Made by a program: the position numbers and the translations under genes
Notes under the pieces: model-generated
The model's input: the letters and a program-made list of their open reading frames with translations, nothing else
Told to the model about the DNA's origin: nothing
The model's database searches: none
Part shown: one piece after another, positions 26,285 to 38,707 of the stretch
How the letters are laid out: every line of letters starts with the position of its first letter
How positions within the stretch are numbered: the first letter of the stretch is position 1
Origin: Rhizobium leguminosarum bv. trifolii WSM1325
GTDB taxonomy: Bacteria; Pseudomonadota; Alphaproteobacteria; Rhizobiales; Rhizobiaceae
Assembly (NCBI GenBank): GCA_000023185.1
Contig: CP001622.1
Location: 4,316,501-4,380,500, forward strand
Length of the DNA stretch: 64,000 nucleotides
Reading direction: 5' to 3'

Positions 26285-27673
26285 TCAGGCCACGCGCCGC
26301 AGCACAGCCGCATAGAAGCCGTCGAGGCCGGAGGCAATGCCTTCGGGCATTTTCAGCATAGTGGGAAGCGTGCGGAATTCGCCGAGCGGCGTGATCGCCG
26401 CCTCAAGGCCGGGCCAGTCACTGGCGCCGATCGGAACGCGCTCGACCGCATCCGTATCGGAAAGAACGCGGGCGACGACGTCCTCACCCTCGACAGGATC
26501 GAGCGAACAATTCGAAAAAACCAGTGTACCACCCGGCTTCAGCAATGTCAGCGCATGACGCAGCAGCCGTTCCTGCAGCGCCGCCAGCCTGGCGATATCC
26601 TCAGGTCCCTTGGTCCACAACACGTCAGGGTGCCGGCGTGTCGTGCCGGTGGAAGAGCAGGGAGCATCGAGCAGGATCGCATCGAAACGTTCCGCCGGCT
26701 CGAATGTCGTCAGATCTGCCGCAATCGTCTCCGCCTTGAGGCCGAGCCGGTCGAGATTCGAGCGCAGCCGTCTCAGCCGGCTTTCCGACTGGTCGAGTGC
26801 GGTGACTGCGCCGCCGGCAAGGATGAGCTGCGCCGTCTTGCCGCCGGGCGCAGCACAGAGATCGGCGGTACGTTTGCCCAAGAGATCGCCAAAAAGCTTC
26901 GCCGGGATGCTTGCCGCTGCATCCTGCACCCACCACGCGCCCTCATCGAAGCCTTCGACCGAAGGAATGCTGCCGTCGAAGGCGGCGAGCCGCACACTGC
27001 CCGTGGGCAGGACGACACCATTCAGCCGCTTCGCCCAATCTTCAGGGTCGGACTTGACGGTCAGATCGATTGCCGCCGGTTCGAGCTGGGATTCCGAAAT
27101 CGCCAGCGCCGCGTCCCGGCCATAGGCCTTTTCCAGCCTGGCGATGAACCAGGCCGGCATCGGCGCGACCTTGCCGATTTGATCAAGCACCTGCTCCTTC
27201 TCGCGGCCGAGCCGGCGGAGTATGGCATTGACCAGCTTGGCGAAACGGCGGTTGCGTGGATCCAGATTGGCCTGCTCGACGGCAAGATCGACAGCCGAAT
27301 GATCCGGCACGTCGAGATAGAGGATCTGCGCCGCCCCGATTGCGAGCACGTGATGCAGCGCCCTTGCGCCCTCCGGCAGCGGCGAATCCAGCAGCCCTGC
27401 AATCGCGGCATCGATGCGCGGCAGGTGGCGCAGCGTCGTGTTCAGGATGGCGCGAACGAGCGCCCTGTCGCTTTCGCCGAGCGCCCTATAGGCCGGATTG
27501 CCGTGTTCATGATCGAGAGCGCCATCGAGCGGCAGCTTGCGGTCGACGACGGCAGCAAGAATTTTTGCCGCCGCGGCCCGGGCCTGCAGGCCAGGCTTAT
27601 CAGGCGCAGGTCGCTCAGTAGAGGGCTTATGCTTGCGGAATGGCTTCTTCGTGCCGTTTGAATTCAAGACCAC
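26285..27673 (-). CDS. rsmB: 16S rRNA (cytosine-967-C5)-methyltransferase
   Basis: RsmB/Sun, 462 residues, methylates C967 of 16S rRNA using SAM. An N-terminal NusB-like RNA-binding domain (about 25-165) is followed by the Rossmann methyltransferase. Visible are the SAM loop [12 protein letters not shown], motif [17 protein letters not shown] and motif [10 protein letters not shown] with the catalytic cysteine. Both cysteines required for m5C enzymes are present. It starts with GTG at 27673, six bases after AAAGG, and overlaps the 3' end of htpX by ten bases, so the two are translated from a shared message. Confidence 0.93.
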   Translation of the reverse strand: MVLNSNGTKKPFRKHKPSTERPAPDKPGLQARAAAAKILAAVVDRKLPLDGALDHEHGNPAYRALGESDRALVRAILNTTLRHLPRIDAAIAGLLDSPLPEGARALHHVLAIGAAQILYLDVPDHSAVDLAVEQANLDPRNRRFAKLVNAILRRLGREKEQVLDQIGKVAPMPAWFIARLEKAYGRDAALAISESQLEPAAIDLTVKSDPEDWAKRLNGVVLPTGSVRLAAFDGSIPSVEGFDEGAWWVQDAAASIPAKLFGDLLGKRTADLCAAPGGKTAQLILAGGAVTALDQSESRLRRLRSNLDRLGLKAETIAADLTTFEPAERFDAILLDAPCSSTGTTRRHPDVLWTKGPEDIARLAALQERLLRHALTLLKPGGTLVFSNCSLDPVEGEDVVARVLSDTDAVERVPIGASDWPGLEAAITPLGEFRTLPTMLKMPEGIASGLDGFYAAVLRRVA

Positions 27674-28626
27674 GGACCTTTTGGCGGTTGCGAACCACCG
27701 CGACCAAGACCCGTATCCGGAACAGAGCGCGATTTGCGCGACGGATTAGCAGCACGAGCCGGCGACGTCGAGACATTCATGCCGCTTTGCGCCATGTCGT
27801 GCAGCGCAGCGATGCGGTTTTCCGTGTTCGGATGTGTGGAAAACAGATTGTCCATGCGCTCGCCGGAGAGCGGATTGATGATGAACATATGCGCCGTTGC
27901 CGGATTGCGCTCGGCGTCTTCGTTCGGCACGTGGGCAGCGCCGCGCGCGATCTTGCCGAGCGCCGAAGCGAGCCAGAGCGGATTGCCGCAGATCTCGGCG
28001 CCGCGGCGGTCGGCCGAATATTCGCGCGTGCGGCTGATCGCCATCTGCACCAGCATGGCGGCAAGCGGCGCCACGATCATCGCGACGATGACGCCGACGA
28101 AGCCAAGGGGATTGCTGTTGTTCTCACGGTTGCCGCCGAAGAAGAAGGCGAAGTTGCCGAGCATGGAGATCGCACCGGCAAGCGTTGCCGTAATCGTCAT
28201 CGTCAGCGTGTCGCGGTTCTGAATGTGGGCCAGTTCATGCGCCATCACGCCTGCGACCTCCTCGGCAGACAAGGCGCTGAGCAGGCCGGTCGAGGCAGCG
28301 ACGGCGGCATTGTCGGGATTGCGGCCGGTGGCGAAGGCATTCGGCTGAGGGCTGTCGTAGAGATAGACCTTCGGCATCGGCAGGCCGGCATTGCGGGCGA
28401 GATCGCGCACGATCCGGAAGAATTCCGGCGCGTTGCGCTCGTCGACCTCCTGCGCGCGATAGGCCGAAAGCACCATGCGGTCGGAATTCCAGTAGGAGAA
28501 GAAATTCATGCCGGCGGCAATGACGAACGCGATCATCATGCCGGCCCGACCGCCGATCAGGAAGCCGACAAACATGAAAAGCGCCGTCATGAAGGCAAGC
28601 AACATGGCAGTGCGAACGAGGTTCAT
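27664..28626 (-). CDS. htpX: Zinc metalloprotease HtpX
   Basis: HtpX, 320 residues, is an inner-membrane M48 zinc protease for misfolded membrane proteins. Two N-terminal helices (about 5-50), the zinc site HELAH in [12 protein letters not shown], two further helices and the third-ligand segment [10 protein letters not shown] are all visible. The C-terminal ~35 residues are basic and serine-rich, beyond the usual end. It overlaps rsmB by ten bases. No heat-shock promoter was identified upstream of ATG 28626, in the divergent gap with the SDHAF4-like gene. Confidence 0.95.
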   Translation of the reverse strand: MNLVRTAMLLAFMTALFMFVGFLIGGRAGMMIAFVIAAGMNFFSYWNSDRMVLSAYRAQEVDERNAPEFFRIVRDLARNAGLPMPKVYLYDSPQPNAFATGRNPDNAAVAASTGLLSALSAEEVAGVMAHELAHIQNRDTLTMTITATLAGAISMLGNFAFFFGGNRENNSNPLGFVGVIVAMIVAPLAAMLVQMAISRTREYSADRRGAEICGNPLWLASALGKIARGAAHVPNEDAERNPATAHMFIINPLSGERMDNLFSTHPNTENRIAALHDMAQSGMNVSTSPARAANPSRKSRSVPDTGLGRGGSQPPKGPWS

Positions 28627-28736
28627 GGCGGATCTCCATCTCCGATTTCGGCGTCACAAGCTTTCAATCCCGACACCGGCGCATTATGATTTGGTTATTA
28701 ACCAGCCATTTTCAATATTTCCGGCAGGAGACGGCC

Positions 28737-28961
28737 ATGCAGGACGCCGATAACGACAATAGCGAAACGCCGATGGCCGAGGGAACGGAGCCGCCGCGCA
28801 AGATGCTGTCCCCGGCTGCCAGACGCGCCCTTGCCGAAGCCGAGGAGCGGCGACAGAAGCAGAAGCCGCTGGAGCTGCCGCCGGAGATCGGCGGCCGCGG
28901 CGGAGCCGAGCCGGCGCGCTTCGGCGATTACGAAATCAATGGCCGAGCGATTGATTTCTAA
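28737..28961 (+). CDS. DUF1674 / SDHAF4-like protein
   Basis: A 74-residue soluble protein ending EIGGRGGAEPARFGDYEINGRAIDF. This matches the DUF1674 family signature (GGR-GG-EPtRyGDWE-kGr-DF), shared with mitochondrial SDHAF4 (Sdh8), which binds the flavinylated succinate dehydrogenase subunit before assembly. The role in succinate dehydrogenase maturation is by analogy. ATG 28737 is favoured by GGAG nine bases upstream; an in-frame ATG at 28686 would add 17 residues of non-homologous sequence. It stands alone, divergent from htpX, with sdh genes not in this window. Confidence 0.82.
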   Translation: MQDADNDNSETPMAEGTEPPRKMLSPAARRALAEAEERRQKQKPLELPPEIGGRGGAEPARFGDYEINGRAIDF

Positions 28962-29018
28962 GTCAATATTGCCATTGGCGTCTTACGGTCGGAATAGCCA
29001 AGAATCCGGCTAACGAAA

Positions 29019-29053
29019 GAGCCGCTCCGGAACCGAACGGACGGGAGCGGCTC
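29019..29053 (-). terminator. Terminator after acsA
   Basis: A perfect ten-base stem GAGCCGCTCC / GGAGCGGCTC with a 15-base loop and a short TTT tail on the minus strand, directly past the acsA stop. Confidence 0.75.
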
Positions 29054-29059
29054 GATATG

Positions 29060-31015
29060 TCAGGTGGTTGCCTTGTTTTGCCGGTTGGCGATCAGATCGT
29101 CGACCACGGCCGGATCGGCAAGCGTCGAAGTGTCGCCGAGAGCGCCGAAATCGTCTTCGGCAATCTTGCGCAGGATGCGGCGCATGATCTTGCCGGAGCG
29201 TGTCTTCGGCAGGCCGGGCGCAAACTGGATCTTGTCAGGCGCAGCAATCGGGCCGATTTCACCCCGCACATGTTTTACCAGTTCCTGGCGAAGCGTATCC
29301 GATCCCTCATGACCGGCCATCAGCGTCACGTAGCAATAGATGCCCTGGCCCTTGATCGGATGCGGATAACCGACGACCGCGGCTTCCGAAACCAGATTAT
29401 GCGAGACGAGAGCGGATTCCACCTCCGCTGTACCGAGCCGGTGGCCGGAGACGTTCAGCACGTCGTCGACCCGGCCGGTGATCCAGTAATAACCGTCCGC
29501 ATCGCGCCGGCAGCCATCGCCGGTGAAATACTTGCCCTTGTAGGTAGAAAAATAGGTCTGGATGAAGCGCTCGTGATCGCCATAGACCGTGCGCATCTGG
29601 CCCGGCCAGCTGTCGGTGATGCAAAGATTACCGTCGGCCGGACCTTCCAGCACCTTGCCCTCATTGTCGACCAGCTGCGGCTTGACGCCGAAGAACGGCG
29701 TCGTCGCCGAGCCGGGCTTCAGGTCGGTGGCGCCGGGCAGCGGCGTGATCATGTGACCGCCGGTTTCCGTCTGCCACCACGTATCGATGACAGGGCATCG
29801 CTTGTCGCCGACGACATTGTAATACCACTCCCAGGCCTCGGGATTGATCGGCTCGCCGACCGTGCCGAGCAGGCGCAGCGAAGAACGCGAGGAGCGCGTG
29901 ACGAAGTCGTCGCCGGCACCCATCAACGAGCGGATCGCCGTCGGCGCCGTATAGAAGATGTTGACCTTGTGCTTGTCGATGACTTCCCAGAAACGACCCT
30001 GATCCGGGAAGTTCGGCACGCCCTCGAACATCAGCGTCGTTGCGCAGTTCGCAAGCGGCCCATAGAGGATATAGGAATGGCCGGTCACCCAGCCGACATC
30101 GGCTGTACACCAGTAAACGTCGCCGTGGTGATAATCGAAGACATACTCATGCGTCATCGCTGCATAGACGAGATAACCCCCCGTCGTGTGCAGCACGCCC
30201 TTTGGCTTGCCGGTCGAGCCGGACGTATAAAGAATGAAGAGCGGATCTTCCGCCTTCATCTTCACCGGCGGGCATTCCGCCTTCACGGTGGCGATCTCCT
30301 GGTGATGCCAGAGATCGCGACCCGGCGCCCAGCCGGTCTTGCCACCGGTGCGGCGAACGACCAGAACCTTCTCCACGATCACGTGCTGGCGTGCCGCAAT
30401 GTCAATTGCGGTATCGGTATTGTTCTTCAACGGCACCGGCTTGCCACCGCGCAGGCCTTCGTCGCAGGTGATGACGAAGGTGGATTCGCAGTCGACGATG
30501 CGCCCGGCCAGCGCCTCGGGCGAGAAACCGCCGAAGACGACCGAATGCACCGCGCCGATGCGGGCGCAGGCGAGCATCGCATAAGCCGCTTCCGGGATCA
30601 TCGGCATATAGATGGTGACGCGATCGCCCTTCTTGACGCCGTGCTTCTTCAACACATTCGCCATCCGGCAGACGTGCTCGTAGAGTTCGTTATAGGTGAC
30701 CTTCTTGTCGATATAGGGGTTGTCGCCTTCCCAAATGATCGCCACTTGGTCGCCATTCGTTTTCAGATGACGGTCGATGCAGTTGTAGGAGACGTTTGTC
30801 TGACCGTCCTCGAACCACTTGATCGAAACCTTGCCGGTAAAGGATGTGTTCTTGACCTTGGTATAGGGCTTGAACCAGTCGATCCGCTTGCCGTGCTTGC
30901 CCCAGAACTTGTCCGGGTTCTCGACGCTTTCCTCGTACCATTTCAGGTACTTTTCCTTATCGATCAGGGCGCGCGCCTTCACCGGCTTCGTGACCGGATA
31001 GATCTTCTCCGACAT
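29060..31015 (-). CDS. acsA: Acetyl-CoA synthetase
   Basis: AcsA, 651 residues, the family's normal length, activates acetate to acetyl-CoA through acetyl-AMP. The N-terminal cap domain ([13 protein letters not shown]), the ATP loop [11 protein letters not shown], the [13 protein letters not shown] core motif and the C-terminal lysine motif [10 protein letters not shown], the usual site of regulatory acetylation, are all present. ATG 31015 is chosen because GAGGAGG lies just upstream; the frame opens five codons earlier without a ribosome site. Two ten-base direct repeats lie in the promoter region. It belongs with prpE 2.2 kb away as short-chain acyl-CoA activation. Confidence 0.96.
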   Translation of the reverse strand: MSEKIYPVTKPVKARALIDKEKYLKWYEESVENPDKFWGKHGKRIDWFKPYTKVKNTSFTGKVSIKWFEDGQTNVSYNCIDRHLKTNGDQVAIIWEGDNPYIDKKVTYNELYEHVCRMANVLKKHGVKKGDRVTIYMPMIPEAAYAMLACARIGAVHSVVFGGFSPEALAGRIVDCESTFVITCDEGLRGGKPVPLKNNTDTAIDIAARQHVIVEKVLVVRRTGGKTGWAPGRDLWHHQEIATVKAECPPVKMKAEDPLFILYTSGSTGKPKGVLHTTGGYLVYAAMTHEYVFDYHHGDVYWCTADVGWVTGHSYILYGPLANCATTLMFEGVPNFPDQGRFWEVIDKHKVNIFYTAPTAIRSLMGAGDDFVTRSSRSSLRLLGTVGEPINPEAWEWYYNVVGDKRCPVIDTWWQTETGGHMITPLPGATDLKPGSATTPFFGVKPQLVDNEGKVLEGPADGNLCITDSWPGQMRTVYGDHERFIQTYFSTYKGKYFTGDGCRRDADGYYWITGRVDDVLNVSGHRLGTAEVESALVSHNLVSEAAVVGYPHPIKGQGIYCYVTLMAGHEGSDTLRQELVKHVRGEIGPIAAPDKIQFAPGLPKTRSGKIMRRILRKIAEDDFGALGDTSTLADPAVVDDLIANRQNKATT

Positions 31016-31077
31016 GCAACTCCTCCTCATGGGACATGCGACGGGCCGCGTGAGCTAGGAAGGCCCGGACTTGAAAT

Positions 31078-31115
31078 CACGGCAATTCATAGCAGTTCGC
31101 ATCGCCACGGCAATT
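31078..31115. promoter_or_regulatory. Direct repeats upstream of acsA
   Basis: CACGGCAATT occurs at 31078-31087 and again at 31106-31115, 28 bases apart, 63-100 bases before the acsA start. This is a possible regulator-binding pair; chance duplication is not excluded. Confidence 0.35.
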
Positions 31116-31139
31116 AGACAAAGGTCATTTCATTTCGGA

Positions 31140-31172
31140 AGAATTGCAATTCTGCGACAGTGCGGTTATATA
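31140..31172 (+). promoter_or_regulatory. Candidate trcR promoter overlapped by a perfect palindrome
   Basis: TTGCAA (31144-31149), a 17-base spacer and TATATA (31167-31172) form a good sigma-70 promoter about 75 bases before the start codon. The -35 lies within AGAATTGCAATTCT (31140-31153), a perfect 14-base palindrome, as expected for a repressor site. Confidence 0.6.
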
Positions 31173-31246
31173 GCGCCATATTTCCCGGACATTGTGGTGA
31201 CAATCCACGGACCGCGACCGGCGCGGACGATAGAAGGACTATATCC

Positions 31247-31951
31247 ATGGCTCAAACACTGCTCATGCCGAAGGCGACAGCCATCTGGCTCGTCGACAAT
31301 ACGGCACTGTCTTTCGATCAGATCGCCCAGTTCTGCAAACTACATCCGCTCGAAGTCAAGGCGATCGCCGACGGCGAAGCGGCGCAGGGCATCAAGGGCC
31401 TCGACCCGATCTCGACAGGACAGCTTTCCCGCGACGAGATTGCCCGCGCCGAGGCCAATCCGAACCACAAGCTGAAGCTTTCCGAACCGAAGGTGCGGGT
31501 GCCGGAATCCAAGCGCCGCGGTCCGCGTTATACGCCGGTTTCCAAGCGTCAGGACCGCCCGAACGCCATTCTCTGGCTCGTTCGCAACCATCCGGAACTG
31601 AAGGACGCGCAGATTTCCCGCCTCGTCGGCACAACGAAGTCGACCATCGAGCAAATCCGCGAGCGCACCCACTGGAACTCCGCCAACCTGGCGCCGATGG
31701 ATCCGGTCACGCTCGGCCTCTGCAGCCAGATCGATCTCGACATGGAAGTGGAAAAGGCCTCCAAGGGCCGTCCGCTGCCGACCGCTGCCGAGCTTGGCGC
31801 GACGCTGCAATCGGCACAGGAAACCGAACGCCTGACCCCGAGCTACGAGCGCGAGGAGGAAAAGGAAAAGGAAATCGACGCCGATGCCGTCTTCCGCAAG
31901 TTGAGCTCGCTGCGCTCGGCCCCGAAGGACGAGGACGACGATCAGTACTGA
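31247..31951 (+). CDS. trcR: DUF1013 / TrcR-family cell-cycle transcriptional regulator
   Basis: A 234-residue protein of the DUF1013 family, found almost only in alphaproteobacteria and including Caulobacter TrcR. The N-terminal region ALSFDQIAQFCKLHPLEVKAIADG and the middle region NAILWLVRNHPELKDAQI followed by VGTTKSTIEQIRE (about 105-140) look like helix-turn-helix modules. The C-terminus is acidic and coiled-coil-like (REEEKEKEIDADA). A role in cell-cycle gene expression is known of the family, not shown here. ATG 31247 follows AGAAGGA. The promoter region holds a perfect palindrome over the -35. A bidirectional terminator separates it from the flagellin gene. Confidence 0.85.
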   Translation: MAQTLLMPKATAIWLVDNTALSFDQIAQFCKLHPLEVKAIADGEAAQGIKGLDPISTGQLSRDEIARAEANPNHKLKLSEPKVRVPESKRRGPRYTPVSKRQDRPNAILWLVRNHPELKDAQISRLVGTTKSTIEQIRERTHWNSANLAPMDPVTLGLCSQIDLDMEVEKASKGRPLPTAAELGATLQSAQETERLTPSYEREEEKEKEIDADAVFRKLSSLRSAPKDEDDDQY

Positions 31952-31970
31952 GATATCAGCGATCTCATGA

Positions 31971-32008
31971 AAAACCCCGCCGGTATGAGCTGACCGGCGG
32001 GGTTTTTT
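31971..32008. terminator. Bidirectional terminator between trcR and the flagellin gene
   Basis: A 14-base perfect stem AAAACCCCGCCGGT / ACCGGCGGGGTTTT with an eight-base loop. Confidence 0.92.
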
Positions 32009-32030
32009 GTTGCAGATGGCCTGTTTCCGA

Positions 32031-32966
32031 TTAGCTGCGGAACAGGGTGAGGATGTTCTGCGCCGAGCTATTGGCGATCGAGAGCGACTGGATGGCGAGC
32101 TGCTGCTGCGTCTGCAACGCAGAGAGCCTGCTCGATTCCTCTTCCATATCGGCATCGACCAGGCGTCCGACGCCGGAGTCGATCGAATCGTGAAGACCGC
32201 TGACGAAAGTTTCCTGCAACTGGATACGGGTCGAGATCGAGCCCAATGCCGAGCCGGCGGCGGTCATAGCGCCGAGAACCAGTTCGACGCCTGTCAGGGC
32301 TGCGTCAAGCTGACCCTGGGTGAAACCGGTGATGTCGAGATCATATATTGACGCCATGACGATGACGGTGCTGCCATAGGTTCCGTTGAAGGCCGTGCCG
32401 ATGATACCGCTTGATGTCTCGATCGCACCGGTGCTCGTCATGCCGAAAAGCACGTTTCCAAGCGAGCCCGAATCGAGCACATAATCCGTCATCTTGACGG
32501 AGACGGCATTGCTGCCGTCGCGGACGAAAGACGAGACGACGCTCTTCGTGCCGGAGGCGCCGGCAACCCAGTTTTCGCCGGAGAAGGACGCCGATTGAGC
32601 GATGCTGAGCAGCTGCTCCTGCAGCTGGTCGAGTTCTTGCTGGATCTTCGTCTTGTCGACGCCCTTTTCGGTGGCGGCGACAATCTTGGCCTTGATGTCG
32701 CTGACGACATCGAGCGCGCTGTCCATAGCCGAATAGGCCGTGTCGACCTTGGCCGCGCCGAGACCGAGCGCGTCGGAGACGGCCGAAAGCGCCTTGTTGT
32801 CAGAACGCATGGTCGTAGCAATCGACCAGTAAGCGGCATTGTCAGCCGCCTTTTCGACACGATAACCCGATGAAACGCGACCCTGGGTGTCCTTGAGGCT
32901 ATCGTTTACGCCGCGCAAAGTCTGCAGCGCTGCCATCGCAGCGTTGTTGGTAAGGATGCTTGTCAT
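32031..32966 (-). CDS. Flagellin
   Basis: A 311-residue flagellin with conserved terminal coiled-coil regions: N-terminal SILTNNAAMAALQTL ... RVSSGYRVEKAADNAAYWSIA and C-terminal LVDADMEEESSRLSALQTQQQLAIQSLSIANS, which pack in the filament core. The variable centre (about 150-240) is short, as in rhizobial flagellins. No other flagellar gene is nearby, so this is a solitary copy outside the main fla/flg cluster, possibly a minor filament component. ATG 32966 is chosen, since flagellins begin at MTSILTN. Secretion would use the flagellar export apparatus, with no signal peptide. The 257 bp upstream is filled by palindromic repeats. Confidence 0.93.
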   Translation of the reverse strand: MTSILTNNAAMAALQTLRGVNDSLKDTQGRVSSGYRVEKAADNAAYWSIATTMRSDNKALSAVSDALGLGAAKVDTAYSAMDSALDVVSDIKAKIVAATEKGVDKTKIQQELDQLQEQLLSIAQSASFSGENWVAGASGTKSVVSSFVRDGSNAVSVKMTDYVLDSGSLGNVLFGMTSTGAIETSSGIIGTAFNGTYGSTVIVMASIYDLDITGFTQGQLDAALTGVELVLGAMTAAGSALGSISTRIQLQETFVSGLHDSIDSGVGRLVDADMEEESSRLSALQTQQQLAIQSLSIANSSAQNILTLFRS

Positions 32967-33005
32967 GATCCGTTCCACAATCGTTGAGAAAGGGGCAATC
33001 CGGAC

Positions 33006-33046
33006 TACAGCGCCGCGCGTCTTTCAGACGCGCAAAGGACGCTGTA
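33006..33046. repeat. Rhizobial intergenic palindrome, family A copy 3
   Basis: Arms TACAGCG / CGCTGTA around a GCGTCT-ttc-AGACGC core. It reads as the reverse complement of the copies at 2788 and 3600. It lies 40 bases upstream of the flagellin start. Confidence 0.75.
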
Positions 33047-33058
33047 GCACTTCTACTG

Positions 33059-33107
33059 CTGCATAATTTTGCCCCTTAAATCGATTCCGATTTAAGGAAT
33101 TATGCAG
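33059..33107. repeat. Second palindrome upstream of the flagellin gene
   Basis: Nested arms GCATAATT / AATTATGC and CCTTAAATCG / CGATTTAAGG surround a four-base centre (ATTC). It directly follows the family A copy, forming a composite element typical of rhizobial intergenic repeats. Confidence 0.65.
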
Positions 33108-33145
33108 TAGGCCGGTAACGGCGACCGCGTCATGCAAAGCCTGCT

Positions 33146-33178
33146 ATGCAAGCCATTGCCGTTAACAAATGCTTGCAT
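33146..33178. repeat. Eight-base inverted repeat ATGCAAGC / GCTTGCAT
   Basis: ATGCAAGC at 33146-33153 and its inverse at 33171-33178, with GTTAAC in between, in the gap between the flagellin 5' end and the prpE 3' end. Possible regulatory site of the flagellin gene or loose terminator of prpE. Confidence 0.4.
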
Positions 33179-33223
33179 CAACATGGTTAACAATTCCTCA
33201 ATTAGGCTTACCGAAAGTTTAAT

Positions 33224-35134
33224 TCACATCGGCAAGGAGCCTAAACCGCGCCCACGCAGCACCTCGGCAATTTCCTCTAAAATCGTTGGATCATCAATGG
33301 TTGCAGGCATTTTCCAGGGTATGCCGTCGGCGATTTTCTGCATCGTACCGCGCAGGATTTTGCCGGAGCGTGTCTTCGGCAACCGGTTAACGGTGATGGC
33401 GGTCTTGAAGGCGGCGACAGGTCCAATCGAATCACGAATCATCGCCACGACCTCTGATTCGATCACCGTCGCGTCACGGGAAACATGTCGTTTCAGCACC
33501 AGGAAACCGCAGGGAGCCTGACCCTTCAGCACATCGATCACGCCGATAACAGCACATTCGGCGACATCGGGATGACGCGCACAGACCTCCTCCATCGCCC
33601 CGGTCGAGAGCCGATGCCCGGCGCAATTGATGATGTCGTCGGTGCGCGACATGATGAAGAGATAGCCGTCTTCGTCGACATAGCCGGCATCGGCCGTCTT
33701 ATAGTAACCGGGAAACTCATCGAGATAGGCCGAGCGAAAACGGTCGTCCGCATTCCAGAGGGTCGGCAGGCAGCCGGGCGGCAAGGGCAGCTTGACGACG
33801 ATATTGCCGAGCGTTCCCGCCTCGATCGGATGACCGGCATCGTCAAGCACCGCAATATCATAGCCGGGCATCGGCAGTGTCGGCGAACCGTGCTTGATGG
33901 GCAGGGCGCCGAGACCGAGCGGATTTGCGGCGATCGGCCAGCCGGTCTCCGTCTGCCACCAGTGATCGATGACGGGTATGCCAAGCATGCGCTCGGCCCA
34001 TTTCAACGTCTCCGGATCCGCTCTTTCGCCGGCCAGAAACAGCGCCCGCAGATCCGGCATGGGATATTGGCGCATCAGTTCACCGTCACCGTCCTCCCGC
34101 CGGATGGCGCGGAATGCTGTCGGCGCCGTGAACAGTGCCCGCACCTGATACTCTGAAACGATGCGCCAGAATGTGCCGGCATCCGGAGTGCCGATCGGTT
34201 TTCCCTCGAAGATCAGCGTGGTTACGCCTGATAGCAGCGGGGCATAGACGATATAGGAGTGTCCGACGACCCAGCCGATATCCGAAGCCGTCCAGAAGAC
34301 CTCGCCGGGCCTCAAGCCGTAGATATTCCGCATCGACCAGTTGAGCGCGACCATATGGCCGCCATTGTCGCGCACGACGCCCTTTGGTTGGCCCGTCGTG
34401 CCCGAGGTGTAGAGGATATAGAGCGGATCGGTCGCCTTGACGGAGACACAGGCGATCTCAGCGCCACGATGCTGCGCCACCGCGATCTCGAAATCCTGAT
34501 CGCGGCCGCTGACGAGATCTGCCTGAAGCTCGGGCCGCTGCAACACCAGACAGCGCTCCGGCTTCGAACGCGCGATCGCAATCGCTTGGTCGACCAGGGG
34601 CTTGTAGACGACGATGCGACTAGGCTCGAGCCCGCAGCTCGCGGCGATCACCAGCTTCGCACCGCAATCGTCGATGCGCGCTGCAAGTTCGCTGGCGGCA
34701 AATCCGCCGAAAACGACGGAGTGAACCGCACCGATGCGAGCGCAGGCGAGCATCGAAAAGACCGCCTGCGGCACCATCGGCATATAAAGGATCACGCGAT
34801 CGCCTTTGCCGATGCCGCGCTCGACCAGCGCTGCTGCAATGGCCATCACCTCCCGAAGTACCTCATCATAGGTGAAACGGCGCTTCTCGCCGTTCATTGC
34901 GCTGTCGAAGATGACCGCCGTCTCGCCGCCGCGGCCGGCAGCCACATGCCGGTCCAGGCAATTGTGGCATGTATTGGTTTCCGCGTCTGAGAACCAACGG
35001 CCATAGACGCCCTCATTGGGTGAAAAAATCCGCTCTGGCGGCTTGAACCAGTCGATGTCACTGGCCGCTTCGCGCCAGAAGGCTTCGGGATCGCGTTTCC
35101 AGGCCGCATAGACCTGATGATAGCCGTTCCGCAT
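33224..35134 (-). CDS. prpE: Propionyl-CoA synthetase
   Basis: A 636-residue acyl-CoA synthetase of the ACS family, closest in features to PrpE, which activates propionate. It has the ATP loop YTSGTTGQPKG, the core WWQTETGWPIA (tryptophan-rich as in acetyl/propionyl enzymes) and the C-terminal KTRSGKILRG lysine motif. The N-terminal NGYHQVYAAWKRDPEAFW resembles PrpE rather than AcsA. No prpBCD genes are near, so propionate would enter another route such as methylmalonyl-CoA. ATG 35134 follows GGGGAGGAG; the frame could start 16 codons upstream but without homology. Confidence 0.88.
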   Translation of the reverse strand: MRNGYHQVYAAWKRDPEAFWREAASDIDWFKPPERIFSPNEGVYGRWFSDAETNTCHNCLDRHVAAGRGGETAVIFDSAMNGEKRRFTYDEVLREVMAIAAALVERGIGKGDRVILYMPMVPQAVFSMLACARIGAVHSVVFGGFAASELAARIDDCGAKLVIAASCGLEPSRIVVYKPLVDQAIAIARSKPERCLVLQRPELQADLVSGRDQDFEIAVAQHRGAEIACVSVKATDPLYILYTSGTTGQPKGVVRDNGGHMVALNWSMRNIYGLRPGEVFWTASDIGWVVGHSYIVYAPLLSGVTTLIFEGKPIGTPDAGTFWRIVSEYQVRALFTAPTAFRAIRREDGDGELMRQYPMPDLRALFLAGERADPETLKWAERMLGIPVIDHWWQTETGWPIAANPLGLGALPIKHGSPTLPMPGYDIAVLDDAGHPIEAGTLGNIVVKLPLPPGCLPTLWNADDRFRSAYLDEFPGYYKTADAGYVDEDGYLFIMSRTDDIINCAGHRLSTGAMEEVCARHPDVAECAVIGVIDVLKGQAPCGFLVLKRHVSRDATVIESEVVAMIRDSIGPVAAFKTAITVNRLPKTRSGKILRGTMQKIADGIPWKMPATIDDPTILEEIAEVLRGRGLGSLPM

Positions 35135-35216
35135 CTGCTCCTCCCCAGGACATGCAAACCTCGATATCAATCTAGGCGGCATTAAGGGGAACAGGAAGCC
35201 CGACCAAAGCAGCGTT

Positions 35217-35876
35217 TCAGCGCGTGCCGAAAATCGCTGACCCTACACGCACGCTGGTGGCGCCAAAGGCGATCGCCGTCCCGTAGTCGCCCGACATGCC
35301 CATGGAAAGTTTTTCGACGCCGCATTTGAGCGCAAGCTTTGCCAGCAGGGCGAAATGCGGCCCAGGATTTTCCTCGGCCGGCGGAATGCACATCAACCCT
35401 TCGATGGAAAGGCCGAGTTCGTCGCGGCAGAGAGCGACGAAGGCTGGCGTGTCGTCAGGAGCGATGCCGGCCTTCTGCGGTTCGAGCCCGGTATTGACCT
35501 GGACATAGAGCCGCAGCGCCTTGCCTTGCCGCCTCATCTCCTCGGCAAGTGCGCGGGCGATCTTTTCCCGATCCACCGTCTCGATGACGTCGAAAAGCAC
35601 CACCGCATCCGCCGCCTTGTTTGATTGCAGCGGTCCGATCAGATGCAGCGCGATATCCTGATGCTCGGCCTTCAGCGCCGGCCACTTGCCCTGGCTTTCC
35701 TGCACCCGGTTCTCACCGAAGACACGCTGTCCGGCTTCGATGGCCGGGCGGATCGCGTCCGCCTCGAAGGTCTTCGACACCGCGACGAGCTGAACGGAAC
35801 CCGCCGGACGACCTGCTTCGCGTTCCGCAGCGGCGATCCGCGACCGCACGTCGTCTAAGCGCTCTTGAAGTTCCAT
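35217..35876 (-). CDS. YggS-family PLP homeostasis protein
   Basis: A 219-residue single-domain PLP-binding protein (PLPHP). The PLP lysine lies in LVAVSKTF and the phosphate-binding C-terminus is SMGMSGDYGTAIAFGATSVRVGSAIFG, both diagnostic. The family keeps free PLP and amino-acid pools balanced; it is not an enzyme with a proven reaction. It lies upstream of prpE on the same strand (gap 82 bases) and divergent from leuS across 200 bases with no clear regulatory motif. Confidence 0.95.
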   Translation of the reverse strand: MELQERLDDVRSRIAAAEREAGRPAGSVQLVAVSKTFEADAIRPAIEAGQRVFGENRVQESQGKWPALKAEHQDIALHLIGPLQSNKAADAVVLFDVIETVDREKIARALAEEMRRQGKALRLYVQVNTGLEPQKAGIAPDDTPAFVALCRDELGLSIEGLMCIPPAEENPGPHFALLAKLALKCGVEKLSMGMSGDYGTAIAFGATSVRVGSAIFGTR

Positions 35877-36076
35877 CTATCTGCCTCGGCATATCCGCAT
35901 GAAAGGATCGGCAATGCCTAACGAGCCAATCTGTGCTTGCCAAGTCCCGCCTTGGCGAAATCGCCTTGTCACGATCAAGATCGGACGCTTGCAGCGCCTG
36001 CAAAACTTGACGCTACGGTGGTTTCATGGTGAAGGTCTCGACCAACCTCCCCTGATGTTCCGGAAATACGAATACC

Positions 36077-38696
<2,620 letters not shown>

Positions 38697-38707
<11 letters not shown>

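Noticed and set aside
29057..31117. A 686-codon open frame opposite acsA
   Set aside because: Shadow of acsA, with low-complexity Arg/His/Asp sequence and no start signals.
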